This document shows, piece after piece, positions 38,868-48,099 of a stretch of DNA of 64,000 nucleotides; position 1 is the first letter of the stretch, and the number at the start of each line of letters is the position of its first letter. The stretch spans positions 1-64,000 of the forward strand of contig JAKBMB010000028.1 in the NCBI GenBank assembly GCA_021831785.1, given 5' to 3'. Position numbers and translations under genes: made by a program. This DNA comes from Deltaproteobacteria bacterium. Lineage in GTDB: Bacteria > Desulfobacterota > Binatia > Binatales > Binataceae. Below the pieces are notes generated by a model that worked only from the letters and a program-made list of their open reading frames with translations, searched no databases and had not been told where the DNA came from.

Positions 38868-39507
38868 TCGCGCCGCCCAGCAATTCGAAGATAAGAGCCA
38901 GTTGGATGCGCCGCTGACGCAGCGCGTCCAGCGCGCCGTCAAGCTCGGTCGTGGACCCTACGCGAAGCTCTATCACAAGCTGGCCCGAGCTTAACTCCCT
39001 GGGCAGCATCACCGCCGCACCCGCCGGCATGCGCAAGGCTTCGATCTGGCCTTGAAGCTTCGCCAACGCGCGGCTGAGCCGCGGGTAGCGCAGGACGCGC
39101 AAGGCGGCGAGCAGCTTGCTCGCCCGTTCGGGCGCGGAGCCCGGCGCGGCTGCTATGCGCTTGATTTCGGGCCGCGCCAGCACCGCCGCCGGGCTAACGC
39201 CCTCGCGCAGAGCGACCTCGGGCAACATGTCGAGCACCGCGGCAAGCTGGCCGGTCCTCAGATTCAGCGCCGCGGACAACCCCAGCAGCATCCGGCCTGC
39301 GTCCGCGCCGAGCGCGAGCCAGGCCTCGACGCTGCGCTGCGGCAGATGGCGTTTTTGGCCGAATCGGCGAATTGCCGCTTGCTCGGCGGCCGCCTGTACG
39401 CGCGCGCCCGAAGGTCCGTCGAGTGGCGCCCGCTGCGCTGCTTCAACGGCGTTGTCGGCCGTCCCTCCAGACGTTTCATCCCCTTTGGTTCGCGTGTCTG
39501 CTTCCAC
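38857..39507 (-). CDS. Conserved SPL-associated hypothetical protein
   Basis: A 216-aa helical protein with RFGQKRHLPQRSVEAWLAL, RTGQLAAVLDMLPEVALREGVSPAAVLARPEIKRI and a C-terminal LPRELSSGQLVIELRV. I recall similar proteins next to SPL-family genes in Geobacter-type genomes, but know no function. It overlaps the SPL-like gene and starts 6 bp after the glycosyltransferase, indicating a tight unit. No membrane segment or catalytic motif is visible. Confidence 0.75.
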   Translation of the reverse strand: MEADTRTKGDETSGGTADNAVEAAQRAPLDGPSGARVQAAAEQAAIRRFGQKRHLPQRSVEAWLALGADAGRMLLGLSAALNLRTGQLAAVLDMLPEVALREGVSPAAVLARPEIKRIAAAPGSAPERASKLLAALRVLRYPRLSRALAKLQGQIEALRMPAGAAVMLPRELSSGQLVIELRVGSTTELDGALDALRQRRIQLALIFELLGGANEF

Positions 39508-39513
39508 CTTTGC

Positions 39514-40656
39514 TCACACCCGTGCCTGAACCGAAGCGTGGCGCGGCGTACCGATTGGGTAGTCCCGACCACCGGTGCTAAAGCCACAGGCCGGCTCATC
39601 TCGGGCAACGTCGGACGCGCTAGGTTGAGGAGCCTTGAGGGTCGGGGTATCGCCGCAGCGCCGGGCAGCCGGCGCGCGGTCAGGACAGTCGCTGAAATTA
39701 TCCGCCGCAAGCCCGCAGTCGGCGAGCGCGCGAGCGAGCCGGGAGAGCTCGCCCAAATCTCCAAAACGCCAATTTTTTTCGGCCAGAGCGCCGGCGCGCG
39801 CGTAGATCTCGGCTGGCCAAACCTTACCGCGGCGCGCCAGGCCGGCGGCCAGGATGCGGCATTTTTGCGCTAGCACCTCGGCTACCACTTCGTGTCTTTG
39901 CCGTCCGAGCCGCGCGTCAGCGAGCAGCTTAAGCAGCGTTATGATCCGAAAGCGGTCCGGCGCGGGAACCGTCGCCGAGAGCTGGCCGGCGTGCCCGGCG
40001 CGCCGCGTCACGAGCGTCTGGTCGAGCAGTCCCACTTCGTGGCGGGAGAGAATCCGAAGCCAAAGGTCGTAATCCTCACACGCGCTCAGGCGCCGGTCAA
40101 AGCCGCCAAAGGCGAAAAACAGCTCGCGCCTGATCATCACCGCGGACGGACTTATCAAGCACGTGCGCAGCGAGTCGACGAAAATATCGCCGGCGCGCTT
40201 GCGATGGCGCCGACCCGGGTTGACGCGCCGGCCCTTGCGCATCCATAGCTCCTCGGTCTGGGTCAGCAGGTAGCGCGCAGACGAGCGCATGAAGTCGAGC
40301 TGGCGGCTGAGCTTGGACGGCGCCCAGAGATCGTCCGAGTCGAGAAAGGCGAGAAACTCGGCGCGCGCGACGACGGCGCCGCGGTTTCTTGCCGCGCCAA
40401 CTCCGTAATGCGGCATCTTCTCGAGGCGAGCGCTGCACAGGCCCCCGCCGCCGGCCGGTTGCCGACCGGTGCCCCGGGCCGCCAATCCCCGCGCAAGCAC
40501 AACGCCGACCGCGGCCGAGGTTGCGTCCGTCGAGCCATCGTCAACGACGATCAACTCGAACCTCACCTCGCGCTGCGACAGCACCGAGCCGATAGCCTCG
40601 ATCAGCATCAGGCGCCGGTTAAAGCTCGGAATAATTACGCTGACCTGCGGCTTCAT
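39514..40656 (-). CDS. Family 2 glycosyltransferase
   Basis: A 380-aa GT-A fold glycosyltransferase: VSVIIPSFNRRLMLIEAIGSVLSQ, VVDDGSTDAT, GVGAARNRGAVVARAEFLAFLDSDDLW (the DxD-like metal site), and FGGFDRRLSACEDYDLWLRI. The C-terminal 130 residues are less conserved and end in a low-complexity tail. No membrane helix is seen. First gene of the GT2 / unknown / SPL-like unit. Acceptor unknown. Confidence 0.88.
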   Translation of the reverse strand: MKPQVSVIIPSFNRRLMLIEAIGSVLSQREVRFELIVVDDGSTDATSAAVGVVLARGLAARGTGRQPAGGGGLCSARLEKMPHYGVGAARNRGAVVARAEFLAFLDSDDLWAPSKLSRQLDFMRSSARYLLTQTEELWMRKGRRVNPGRRHRKRAGDIFVDSLRTCLISPSAVMIRRELFFAFGGFDRRLSACEDYDLWLRILSRHEVGLLDQTLVTRRAGHAGQLSATVPAPDRFRIITLLKLLADARLGRQRHEVVAEVLAQKCRILAAGLARRGKVWPAEIYARAGALAEKNWRFGDLGELSRLARALADCGLAADNFSDCPDRAPAARRCGDTPTLKAPQPSASDVARDEPACGFSTGGRDYPIGTPRHASVQARV

Positions 40657-40780
40657 CACGAAGCCTGCGCGAGCCCGTGCCGCCCCCTGCGGCTCCGCGT
40701 CCGCTCCGGCGGCCGGGGCGTGTCATGACCCTGCTTTGCGCGCACAAATGGCGCGCGCCGGCGATGGTAGTTCGCGGGGG

Positions 40781-41401
40781 TCAGCAATTGCGCCTCAGGT
40801 TCTCTCGAGCTATCCGCAGCAGCTCGCCAAGCCGCCGGCGCAACTCCTCGATGCCTTCTCCCTCAAGCGCCGAGCATAGAACCGGACGGGCGGCCAACGC
40901 GGCGTATCGTTCGAGCGCGGCCGAGCGTTCATGACGCGCAAGTTTATCACATTTGCTTACCGCCAGAATTAACCCTAGCTCGCGCCCGCGTATCAACTCG
41001 GCAAGCTCGATTTCTTCCGCTTCGGGGCCGCGACGAGCATCGGTCACCATCAAGGCACCAATCAAATTCTGCTCGGTGCGCAGATACCCGTAAAGCAGTT
41101 TAGACAGGGCTTGCGCGGAGGCCTTCGATAGCTGGGCGTAGCCGTAGCCCGGAAGGTCGACCAGCGCGAGTTCGTCGCCGAAGGCAAAGAAATTGAGCGC
41201 GCGCGTGCGCCCCGGGGTCTTGCTTGTCCTAGCCAACCCCCGAGCGCCGAGAAGCGCGTTGAGGAGCGAGCTTTTGCCCGCGTTGGAGCGCCCGAGGATG
41301 GCAATTTCGTGTAGGTTCCAACGCGGCCGGTCGCTCAGAGAACCGACGGACCTGAGGAATCGCCCCCGCACGGTCGCCGAGCGCCGGATCACGCGGCTCA
41401 T
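40781..41401 (-). CDS. engB: Ribosome biogenesis GTP-binding protein EngB
   Basis: Essential small GTPase (YihA/YsxC) in 50S subunit assembly. The 206-aa protein has G1 GRSNAGKSS (37-45), the G2 threonine in KTPGRTRALNFF, G3 DLPGYGYA (82-89) and G4 SKCDKL. ATG 41401. Confidence 0.95.
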   Translation of the reverse strand: MSRVIRRSATVRGRFLRSVGSLSDRPRWNLHEIAILGRSNAGKSSLLNALLGARGLARTSKTPGRTRALNFFAFGDELALVDLPGYGYAQLSKASAQALSKLLYGYLRTEQNLIGALMVTDARRGPEAEEIELAELIRGRELGLILAVSKCDKLARHERSAALERYAALAARPVLCSALEGEGIEELRRRLGELLRIARENLRRNC

Positions 41402-41585
41402 CGGCGACCGGACCGCGGCGGAAACGTCGCCTTCATTGCGTGACCTCCGCGCAAGGACTCAGGACCTCTTTGGGTCTGCGCGGCGAAGGTCCACGCCGCT
41501 TTCGGCTGCGCACCGGCGCGGACCTGCATTCTCTCGCCGGCGTCGCGAGACGCGACTTAAGCCGCCGCCGCCGACCGGTTCAGTG

Positions 41586-42227
41586 CTATCGGTACCGCGG
41601 TGGGCATTCGCGGTCCGGGTCGAAGGTTTTTTCGAGGCGCTCCACGGTTGTCTGTATTTTTTTAGAATCGTCGATGAACTCCTGAGCCAGCGCCTGCTGC
41701 TGGGCCGGCGCGAGTTTCGCATTCGCGGGAAGGTCCAATCGTTCCTCAAGAAACAACTTCGGCATATCGCCCAAAGCGGCCAATTTGACCGGCCAGCGGC
41801 TAAGCTGCTGCGTGCCCCTTCCTAAGCCGAGCATAAGCATGCTCCGATAAGAGAGCACCTGGAAGCTCCGGTCTTCGTTTAGCCGACCGTCGAACATGAA
41901 AGCGGTGCTCGAAACCGGCACTAGAAATAAGGGATCGGGGGTCTGAAACCGACATTGCTGCTGCAAGATGCCGGCTTCCAAGGTTAGGCTGTCGTCGAGT
42001 AGGGCCGCGGGGGAAACGTAAGGAACTTTGATATCGCGGCCGGCGTAGTCAAAGACCGAGGGGTTGGGGACGCTGGAGGCAAGGGTGCCGATGTTGGCGG
42101 CGCCCGAGGACGCCCCGCCGTTGGACGCACCGCCTGTCGAGGTGCCCAGAAACGGAAGCGCCGCGCAACCGGCGAATCCCAGGATGCTCACGGATAGAAT
42201 GAGTAACTTTATCATGCTGCGTACCAT
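41586..42227 (-). CDS. Predicted lipoprotein of unknown function
   Basis: A 213-aa lipoprotein. ATG 42227 with AAGAGGAG upstream gives a signal peptide ending in the lipobox LGFAGC. A Gly/Ser/Ala-rich linker follows, then a folded domain (VPYVSPAALLDDSLTLEAGILQQQCRF; LNEDRSFQVLSYRSMLMLGLGRG). No family recognised. Probably anchored to the outer membrane, on the periplasmic side. Confidence 0.75.
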   Translation of the reverse strand: MVRSMIKLLILSVSILGFAGCAALPFLGTSTGGASNGGASSGAANIGTLASSVPNPSVFDYAGRDIKVPYVSPAALLDDSLTLEAGILQQQCRFQTPDPLFLVPVSSTAFMFDGRLNEDRSFQVLSYRSMLMLGLGRGTQQLSRWPVKLAALGDMPKLFLEERLDLPANAKLAPAQQQALAQEFIDDSKKIQTTVERLEKTFDPDRECPPRYR

Positions 42228-42750
42228 GTGCGCTCCTCTTGTGTGGTCGGCGACGAGGTTCCCATGCAGCGCGGTGCACGTCATCCTTAAAGCAAAGGTA
42301 AGGCCGGGTAGAGAAGCCCCGGATTCCTCCAAGCACAAGCCCTGGCTCGCATACTCCGCTGCCGTCGAAACCTACCGGCCTTAGGACTCTGAAACAAAGC
42401 GACTCAATAGCGTAGTATTTTAGCTGGAGCGCGGAAGCCCTCCACACTCAAAGCGCGCAAGAATCTCGACCCTGATTGGCGCGCTTGCTATAAGATTTCT
42501 CCAATCCCATGGCGCTCTGGCGCTTCAGCCGTGTCGCGATCGAGCTCGGTATAGGCATTGGATGCCGGCGCGGCGGCTGTCGCCGACACCGCTGTTCCGC
42601 TATCGCGGCGGGCGGCCCCATGTTGCGTGAGGCGTCACATCGGTTGAGCGAGGTAGAGCGCTCTCGCCCCGGCGCCGGTCAGCGAACGGCTGACACGCCG
42701 CTTGCGGCCGCTAGGCTGATAAAGCGGCAAAGGGCGCTGTTGGCGAAGCC
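42228..42750. other. Intergenic region with no recognised feature
   Basis: About 520 bp between the lipoprotein and the PEBP-family gene, both on the minus strand. The open frame at 42509-42802 lacks coding character. No RNA gene or terminator seen. Confidence 0.4.
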
Positions 42751-43302
42751 TCAACGCTCGAAAATGCCCACGATTTCGGTCGAAGCCAGCACCCGGCCTT
42801 GAATAAGACGTTCAAGCGCGGCTGCCGAGAGGCCTGGCCTGGCTCGAGTGACAAAGTCCAGCGCGTAAAGCCTGAAGTGGTAATGGTGGGGCTTGCCCGA
42901 AGGCGGACAGGGTCCCTTGTAACCGAGCTGTCCGGCGCTGTTAACTCCCTGGGTGCCCACGCCCGCCACCGTGCCGACGTTTTGGATGGATTCGGGAAGC
43001 CCGTTGAGCTTGGCGGGGATGTCGTAAATTATCCAGTGTATGAAGATGCCCATAGGTGCGTCGGGGTCGCTAACGATCAGAGCCAGACTCTGCGCGGATT
43101 TTGGCGCGCTTGTCCAGGTTAGGGCCGGCGACTGGTCTCGACCTGAGCACGTATTCGCGGTGGGGATTTTGGCGCCTGGCGCAAAGGCCGCGCTGGACAG
43201 GGTGAAGCCCTCTTGGGTCAGCGCTTGGTTGGGGTTAAAGGCGAAAAAAGCTGCGGTTACGACCAAAACTGAGGCCCACGCCCTAGCGCGTCGCTCTTTC
43301 AT
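42751..43302 (-). CDS. YbhB/YbcL family PEBP-like protein
   Basis: A 183-aa secreted member of the phosphatidylethanolamine-binding-protein family. ATG 43302 gives a signal peptide (WASVLVVTAAFFAFNPNQALTQ), then the PEBP core with PALTWTSAPKSAQSLALIVSDPDAPMGIFIHWIIYDIP and GYKGPCPPSGKPHHYHFRLYALD. E. coli YbhB and YbcL have no firm enzymatic role. Likely periplasmic. Confidence 0.92.
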   Translation of the reverse strand: MKERRARAWASVLVVTAAFFAFNPNQALTQEGFTLSSAAFAPGAKIPTANTCSGRDQSPALTWTSAPKSAQSLALIVSDPDAPMGIFIHWIIYDIPAKLNGLPESIQNVGTVAGVGTQGVNSAGQLGYKGPCPPSGKPHHYHFRLYALDFVTRARPGLSAAALERLIQGRVLASTEIVGIFER

Positions 43303-43487
43303 CACGTGACCCTTCCAATGTGCCTTAAGGGCGGCACACCGAGTTAAGAAGCCGAAAAGCCCTCTGGCGCGTATCGTGAAGCTGTAGCGATACAAACAAA
43401 ACCCGACATTTTTGAGCTAAATGCTGGAAAACTCTTGACTCAGTTGTTATTCGTAGCAAATCATCGTAGGTCAAAGCTCGTCACAGG

Positions 43488-43527
43488 GCTACGTGAGCGA
43501 GCTTACGTAGCTGTTATCGTTTACAAT
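43488..43527 (+). promoter_or_regulatory. Palindromic site and -10 box upstream of the HTH gene
   Basis: A perfect inverted repeat GCTACGT (43488-43494), ten bases, ACGTAGC (43505-43511) lies upstream of the HTH gene. TACAAT (43522-43527) is a good -10 box; no good -35 is seen, and the palindrome covers where it would be. Two TCGTAG half-sites lie at 43451 and 43464. Autoregulation by the HTH protein is an inference. Confidence 0.6.
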
Positions 43528-43567
43528 GAGTAGGCGATACAACGTTTCTTAGAAAGAGGTTAGGCTG

Positions 43568-43780
43568 ATGGCTGGGCCGGACTTGAAGGACACGTACCCC
43601 CATGTCATGACCGTTGGGGAGCTTTCACAGTATCTCCGAGTTCACCCTTCAACGATTTATAAGCTTTTGCGGCGTAAGGAGCTACCTGCGTTCAAGATCG
43701 GCACGGATTGGCGGTTCAACCGCGCGACGATCGACCGTTGGTGCGAACAGCGAACCAAGTCCTCCGAGCGTGAACAGTAG
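43568..43780 (+). CDS. Excisionase-type helix-turn-helix protein
   Basis: A 70-aa DNA-binding protein of the MerR/excisionase-like HTH_17 type: VMTVGELSQYLRVHPSTIYKLLRRKELPAFKIGTDWRFNRATIDRWCEQR. Such proteins act as small regulators or excisionases; no integrase lies nearby, so a regulator is more likely. ATG 43568 has AAAGAGG upstream. Confidence 0.88.
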   Translation: MAGPDLKDTYPHVMTVGELSQYLRVHPSTIYKLLRRKELPAFKIGTDWRFNRATIDRWCEQRTKSSEREQ

Positions 43781-44286
43781 AACCGGGGCTTGAACTTTCG
43801 CTAAATCGAACCGCAGCTCTTTGCAAAAACAACCGGATACATGTGATAATTCTGCTGCGCTCAGGCGACGAACCGAAAGACAGTGGGCAAGGCTGAACGA
43901 GCGTGCAGTGGCTCGCTTGGAGGCATCCGTGATTTGCCGGGCGCCTGAACCAAAGGCAACACCGGCTCAAGTCTGAGCGGCGTGACCATCTCCGACCGAG
44001 CCGCTCAAAGCAACTTCCTCAGAGCCGGTGAATTTTTGGCAAGCTGCCGCATGTCGCCGCAGGCTGCGCCAAATTATGTCTCTAGTGTGGCGAGCCGCCG
44101 TGCCCGCCCGGTCGCCGTGATTCATTGGTCGCGCGGGCGTGGCGCCCGCACACTACTCAGAAATTCACAAACCCTCAGGGCAAACGCGCTTTGTCAGGAG
44201 CGGCTTTTTTGGCTGCCGTTTGCGCGCTCCGGCATCAGAAAAAGAAATCTCGCGGCTGGCTGTGATGCCTTGGCCTGAGTTCCGAG
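43781..44286. repeat. Intergenic region with second copy of the composite repeat
   Basis: 506 bp between the HTH gene and pyrF. Positions 44086-44109 match the 41-bp unit core (GAGCCGCCGTGCCCGCCC), followed by a GCGGGCG-TGG-CGCCCGC hairpin near 44131-44150, then 44153-44179, which matches 398-424 at 25 of 27 positions. No gene is supported here. Confidence 0.65.
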
Positions 44287-45189
44287 CTAAGACCAATGCG
44301 GCCGGTCCGAAAAGAACTCAAGCGGATTGCGCGGACTTGAACGCAAACCGCGTTCCATTTCTTCAGCCAAAAAACTCAGCGTGCGGCCGGGATCCGGCGC
44401 CTCCCACAGCGCGCCGCCGACAATTAAGTAATCCGCGCCGGCGCGAACCGCCTGGGCCGGGCCTGGCACGCTCGGATCCAGCACTCCCCCGGGGGCCAGG
44501 CTGATACCGGAGGTCACGATGGTAAAGCGGCGCCCGCAAGTCGCGCGCACCGCCGCGGTCTGCGCAAGCGAGGTGAGCACCCCATCGAGCGAGGCGTCTG
44601 CGGCTTGGCGCGCGCGCCGGCAGACCTGGTCGTGCAGCGGGCCGTTTCCTTCAGCGCGCGCCTGGTCGGCGCGGCTGAGCACCGTCATTATCGCCACCGC
44701 CAGTATATAGGGCCGGCGCAAGCCCTCATTGCGGCATACCCGGGTCACTTCGCCGCGCACTTTCTCCATCACTTCGCTGCCGCAATGTGGATGAAGATCG
44801 AACATCTTAACCCCCAGGCGCGTGGCCTCGACGGCAGTCTTGTAAATCGCCCGCGGCTCATCGTGAAACTTAAGGTCAAGAAAGATCTCATTGCCCCGAT
44901 GCCGCAGCTCTCGAATTAACTCCGGTCCGCCTTTGAGAAACAAGTGTTTGCCGACGGCGAACATCCCAACCCGTCCGCTCAGACGCTCGGCAAGCTCGAG
45001 AGCTTCGTGCGGCGAGGCGGCTTCAAGCGAGACGATGAGGCGTTCCCGCAAGGGGGCCGACCTTAGAATATTTGAGAAGGGCCAGAACTGATTCACAACC
45101 GGCTTCTGAACGCCAGAGCTGATAAACTTCCACCTGGTTTGATCTTCGGCGCGCGGCTGGTTCCACGGCCAAACCACCGGCTCGGACAT
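44287..45189 (-). CDS. pyrF: Orotidine 5'-phosphate decarboxylase
   Basis: Last step of UMP synthesis. The catalytic Lys/Asp motif is LDLKFHDEP; also present are RERLIVSLEAASPHEALELAERLSGRVGMFAVGKHLF at the start of the fold and SGISLAPGG and GGALWEAPDP at the end. The ATG-based protein is 300 aa, about 50 longer than usual; conserved sequence starts near RERLIVSLE, so TTG 45051 is a plausible true start (AAGG about 10 bp upstream). Confidence 0.88.
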   Translation of the reverse strand: MSEPVVWPWNQPRAEDQTRWKFISSGVQKPVVNQFWPFSNILRSAPLRERLIVSLEAASPHEALELAERLSGRVGMFAVGKHLFLKGGPELIRELRHRGNEIFLDLKFHDEPRAIYKTAVEATRLGVKMFDLHPHCGSEVMEKVRGEVTRVCRNEGLRRPYILAVAIMTVLSRADQARAEGNGPLHDQVCRRARQAADASLDGVLTSLAQTAAVRATCGRRFTIVTSGISLAPGGVLDPSVPGPAQAVRAGADYLIVGGALWEAPDPGRTLSFLAEEMERGLRSSPRNPLEFFSDRPHWS

Positions 45190-45199
45190 CCGTTTTGCA

Positions 45200-45229
45200 A
45201 CAATACTCGCCACCGCGAAAGCCTGTCAA
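45200..45229 (-). promoter_or_regulatory. pyrF promoter
   Basis: On the minus strand TTGACA (plus 45224-45229) and TATTGT (plus 45200-45205) are 18 bp apart. The predicted start of transcription, about 45193, lies just before ATG 45189. This makes the upstream GTG at 45213 unlikely as a start. Confidence 0.5.
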
Positions 45230-45351
45230 GCAAACGGACCGCTGGCGCATAACGCGCCAGCCAGGCCGCTCCTTGCTGCGGCCTCAAAGGATGCGCGCCG
45301 GCGGCCCGCCTCGACATAATTCGATTGGAGCGGTTGGCGGCGCTTTTGCCC

Positions 45352-46635
45352 TCAGCGGCGAAACGGGAGCGATTTGCCGAGCTCAAGGCCGAGCGCGTAG
45401 CGTCGTATCCAGTCAAGTCCCGCCTGGGAGGCGAGCAGCTTGATCCACTGGCGATCTCCGCCCATCTGGTAGCGTCGGGCAATGTTCAAATCTCGCGCTA
45501 CCAGGGCGATCCAGACCGTGCCGACCGGCTTGTCGGGCGTGCCGCCGTCGGGGCCGGCAATGCCCGAGGTCGCTAGGGCTAGGTCGGCGCCGGCGAGCTT
45601 GCGCGCTCCCGCGGCCATCTCTTTGACGCACGCCTCGCTAACCGCCCCATGCCGGTCGAGCGTGCTTTGCGCTACGCCCAGAGTTCGCATTTTCGCCTCG
45701 TTGGAATAGACCACGAAGTCGGCCTTCAAATAGCGCGAGCTGCCGGCGATGTTGGTCACGCGGTGGCCGATTAGTCCGCCCGTGCACGACTCCGCTATCG
45801 CCAGGGTGAGCTCGCGGCGGGTCAAAAGCTTCCCCACCACAGCTTCCATCGAGGTTTCGCCCTCGCCATAGATATACTCGCCGAGCCGTACGCGCACGCG
45901 CACAGCCAGCGCCTCAAGTTGGGCGCGGGCGCTTTCGGGGTCGGCCTGCACGGTGAGGCGCACCGAGATTTCCGGAAAGCTTGCGCGAAAGGAAATGCGC
46001 GCCTCATCGGCGCTTATTACCTCTCCCACGGCCTCGTCGAGCGCCGACTCGGTGATGCCGAAGGTCTGGAAGGTGTGCGTCAGATAGACGGCGCGGCCGG
46101 CGCGGTTCGCCTTAAGCCACGGCAGTACGCTCGCCTGCATCATCGGTTTCATCTCGCGCGGCACCCCGGGCAGAACGATGAGCTGCACGGCACGTCCGTT
46201 ATGCGTTAGCGGCAGGCGAAAGCCCGGCGCGGTCCCGACCGGGTTAGGAACGATTTCCGCGCCCTCGGGAAACAGCGCTTGTTTGAGGTTGTTCTCGGGC
46301 ATCGGGCGGCCGCGGCCGCTAAAAAACGCTCTAATATGGTCGACTACCTGCTGTGAAAGCACCAGTTTCCGGCCGGCCAGCCGCGCGATGGTTGCAGTCG
46401 TCAGGTCGTCCGCGGTCGGGCCCAGGCCGCCGGTCGAAATCACCACGTCGCTAATCGCTGCCGCGCTGCGCCAGGCCCATTCCAGGCGCTCCGGCACGTC
46501 GCCGACCGTGAGCACGGCCGCGAGCTCTATCCCGATTTGCGTTAATTGGTCGGCAAGATAGTTGGCGTTGGTGTCAACGATTCTGCCGGTGGTCAGTTCG
46601 TCTCCGGTCGAGATCACTGCGGCGCGCTGAATCAT
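45352..46635 (-). CDS. cinA: CinA family protein, nicotinamide-nucleotide amidase
   Basis: A 427-aa CinA-family protein. The N-terminal MoCF-like domain (AAVISTGDELTTGRIVDTNANYLADQL, STGGLGPTADDLT, NPVGTAPGF, VLPGVPREMKPM) and the C-terminal amidase domain (LAIAESCTGGLIGHRVTNIAGSSRYL, ATSGIAGPDGGTPDKPVGTVWIAL) are both complete. Family members act on pyridine nucleotides: the C-terminal domain deamidates NMN, and the N-terminal domain has ADP-ribose pyrophosphatase activity in some. Confidence 0.94.
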   Translation of the reverse strand: MIQRAAVISTGDELTTGRIVDTNANYLADQLTQIGIELAAVLTVGDVPERLEWAWRSAAAISDVVISTGGLGPTADDLTTATIARLAGRKLVLSQQVVDHIRAFFSGRGRPMPENNLKQALFPEGAEIVPNPVGTAPGFRLPLTHNGRAVQLIVLPGVPREMKPMMQASVLPWLKANRAGRAVYLTHTFQTFGITESALDEAVGEVISADEARISFRASFPEISVRLTVQADPESARAQLEALAVRVRVRLGEYIYGEGETSMEAVVGKLLTRRELTLAIAESCTGGLIGHRVTNIAGSSRYLKADFVVYSNEAKMRTLGVAQSTLDRHGAVSEACVKEMAAGARKLAGADLALATSGIAGPDGGTPDKPVGTVWIALVARDLNIARRYQMGGDRQWIKLLASQAGLDWIRRYALGLELGKSLPFRR

Positions 46636-46738
46636 CGCCCTCGCTTATCTCCACGCGGCGGCTCGTGCTCGACGGCTCGCGGCTCATCCTGCCTGGCCTT
46701 CGGAGGCCGGCAAACGGCCGTGACCGAGTTGAGCGTGC

Positions 46739-47563
46739 TCACACCGGCCGTTCCGGCGGCGTCGGCGAGAGCACCGTCAGGTCGACCGTTCTGACGCCCT
46801 CGATTTCGCCGGCCACCTGGATCGCCAATTCGTCCCACGGCGGCGTCAGGCACTCGCCGCTCAAAGTCACGGCGCCTTGGCGGGCGCTGACGCTGATCGG
46901 CGCATTGCCGAATCTCGGATGGGACAAAAGAGCGGCCCGCACCAGCGCGCCGATCGCGTTGTCGCAGAGCAATTCGCGCGAGGCCGGGTCGGCGGCGCGC
47001 TCGCAGGTTTCGACGCATCCCGCAAGCATCGTGACCAGGCGAGCAAACGGCAGTGCCGCGGTGTTTATCACCAGATGGTAGAGACTCGGGTCATCCGGGT
47101 CTTCGCCCAATAGCGCATGGATGCGCGCGCGTTCCTCGCGGTCCGAGTTATACACCCGGTGCTCGGCCGCGATGGGCTCCAGGTTTTCCTCCGCTGCGAC
47201 CTGCGCCACGCGCTGCGTCAGCGGCGCTATCGCGCGCACGCGAAGGGCGTTTTGCGCTTGCATGGGAACCAGCAGCGAAAACGACTTGCCTACCATCACG
47301 ACGCGGTCTCGCGCCATCTCCAAAAGCGCCATCGCGCGCATGTAGGCAAACAGCCGCTCCATATCAGTCTTTAGCCGCTCCCAAAAGCGCAGGTAGCGCT
47401 CGTCGATTATGCGCAACTCGCGCGCCGGCACCCCGTAGCGGCTGGCGGTCCGCGCGATTATGTCTTCCCCGACCAAATAGCGGTACCCCAAGTGTTCGGC
47501 AAGCAATCGCCCGAGCTCGCGCCCGCGGCTGCCGACCTGTTGATTGATAGCAATGACGGCCAT
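46739..47563 (-). CDS. Cytidylate kinase-like protein fused to a BON domain
   Basis: A 274-aa protein. Residues 1-195 resemble the cytidylate-kinase-like family (P-loop-like VGSRGRELGRLLAEHLGYRYL; NSDREERARIHALLGEDPDDPSLYHLVINT). Residues about 200-264 form a BON domain (ISVSARQGAVTLSGECLTPPWDELAIQVAGEIEGVRTVDLTV), a module usually linked to membranes, phospholipids or stress proteins. No signal peptide is present, so the BON domain would be cytoplasmic. It lies upstream of cinA on the same strand, 103 bp away. Function unknown. Confidence 0.8.
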   Translation of the reverse strand: MAVIAINQQVGSRGRELGRLLAEHLGYRYLVGEDIIARTASRYGVPARELRIIDERYLRFWERLKTDMERLFAYMRAMALLEMARDRVVMVGKSFSLLVPMQAQNALRVRAIAPLTQRVAQVAAEENLEPIAAEHRVYNSDREERARIHALLGEDPDDPSLYHLVINTAALPFARLVTMLAGCVETCERAADPASRELLCDNAIGALVRAALLSHPRFGNAPISVSARQGAVTLSGECLTPPWDELAIQVAGEIEGVRTVDLTVLSPTPPERPV

Positions 47564-48099
47564 GGCTTATGGCGCCCCCACTGCGAAAATCTTCCCCGAT
47601 TGAGTCTAATGGCGTTGAGACACCCGAGCAATCGCGGGCGCCCGACAAAACCGCAAGTCGCGCCCACGGTTTTCAACGGCAAGGTTGTTCAGGGAGTTTT
47701 TTGCCGGCGCTTTGGTCAACACGGCTTATCGCCATTGGACACGTACTCCCTGCGGTTGCGAGCGCGGCTGAGAACCGCGACCGCCGGCGCGCTGTGCGGC
47801 TTTGCCGGAAGAGGGTCTTTCTCGGTATGATTTCGTTTGCCACAAGCTGTTTGGTTCCGCATGCGCGGTGGATTCTATGAAGCTCGGGGAAAGCACGCCA
47901 GGACTGCGCGGCTTTCAAGCTTTGCGCCGACGCACGAGCGGGAGCGAGGGCGGCTCGTAAGCACTTTGCCGGAGGCGGCGCTTTCTTGGGCTGCAAGCGG
48001 GCCGCTCCGGCCGGCTTGCCCGCGCCTCGGGACGCAAAGCTCGGGCCGGCCTCCGACAATTTGCCCGACCCCGAGCTAACGGTGAGGAGTCTCTGTGCG
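47564..48099. other. Divergent intergenic region before the DHS-like gene
   Basis: 536 bp between a minus-strand kinase-like gene and the plus-strand DHS-like gene. Frames crossing it are open but not coding in character. GAGGAG at 48083-48088 serves the downstream gene. Confidence 0.4.

Noticed and set aside
43568-43780. Prophage or integrative element around the excisionase-like gene
   Set aside because: No integrase, phage gene or attachment-site duplication was seen nearby.
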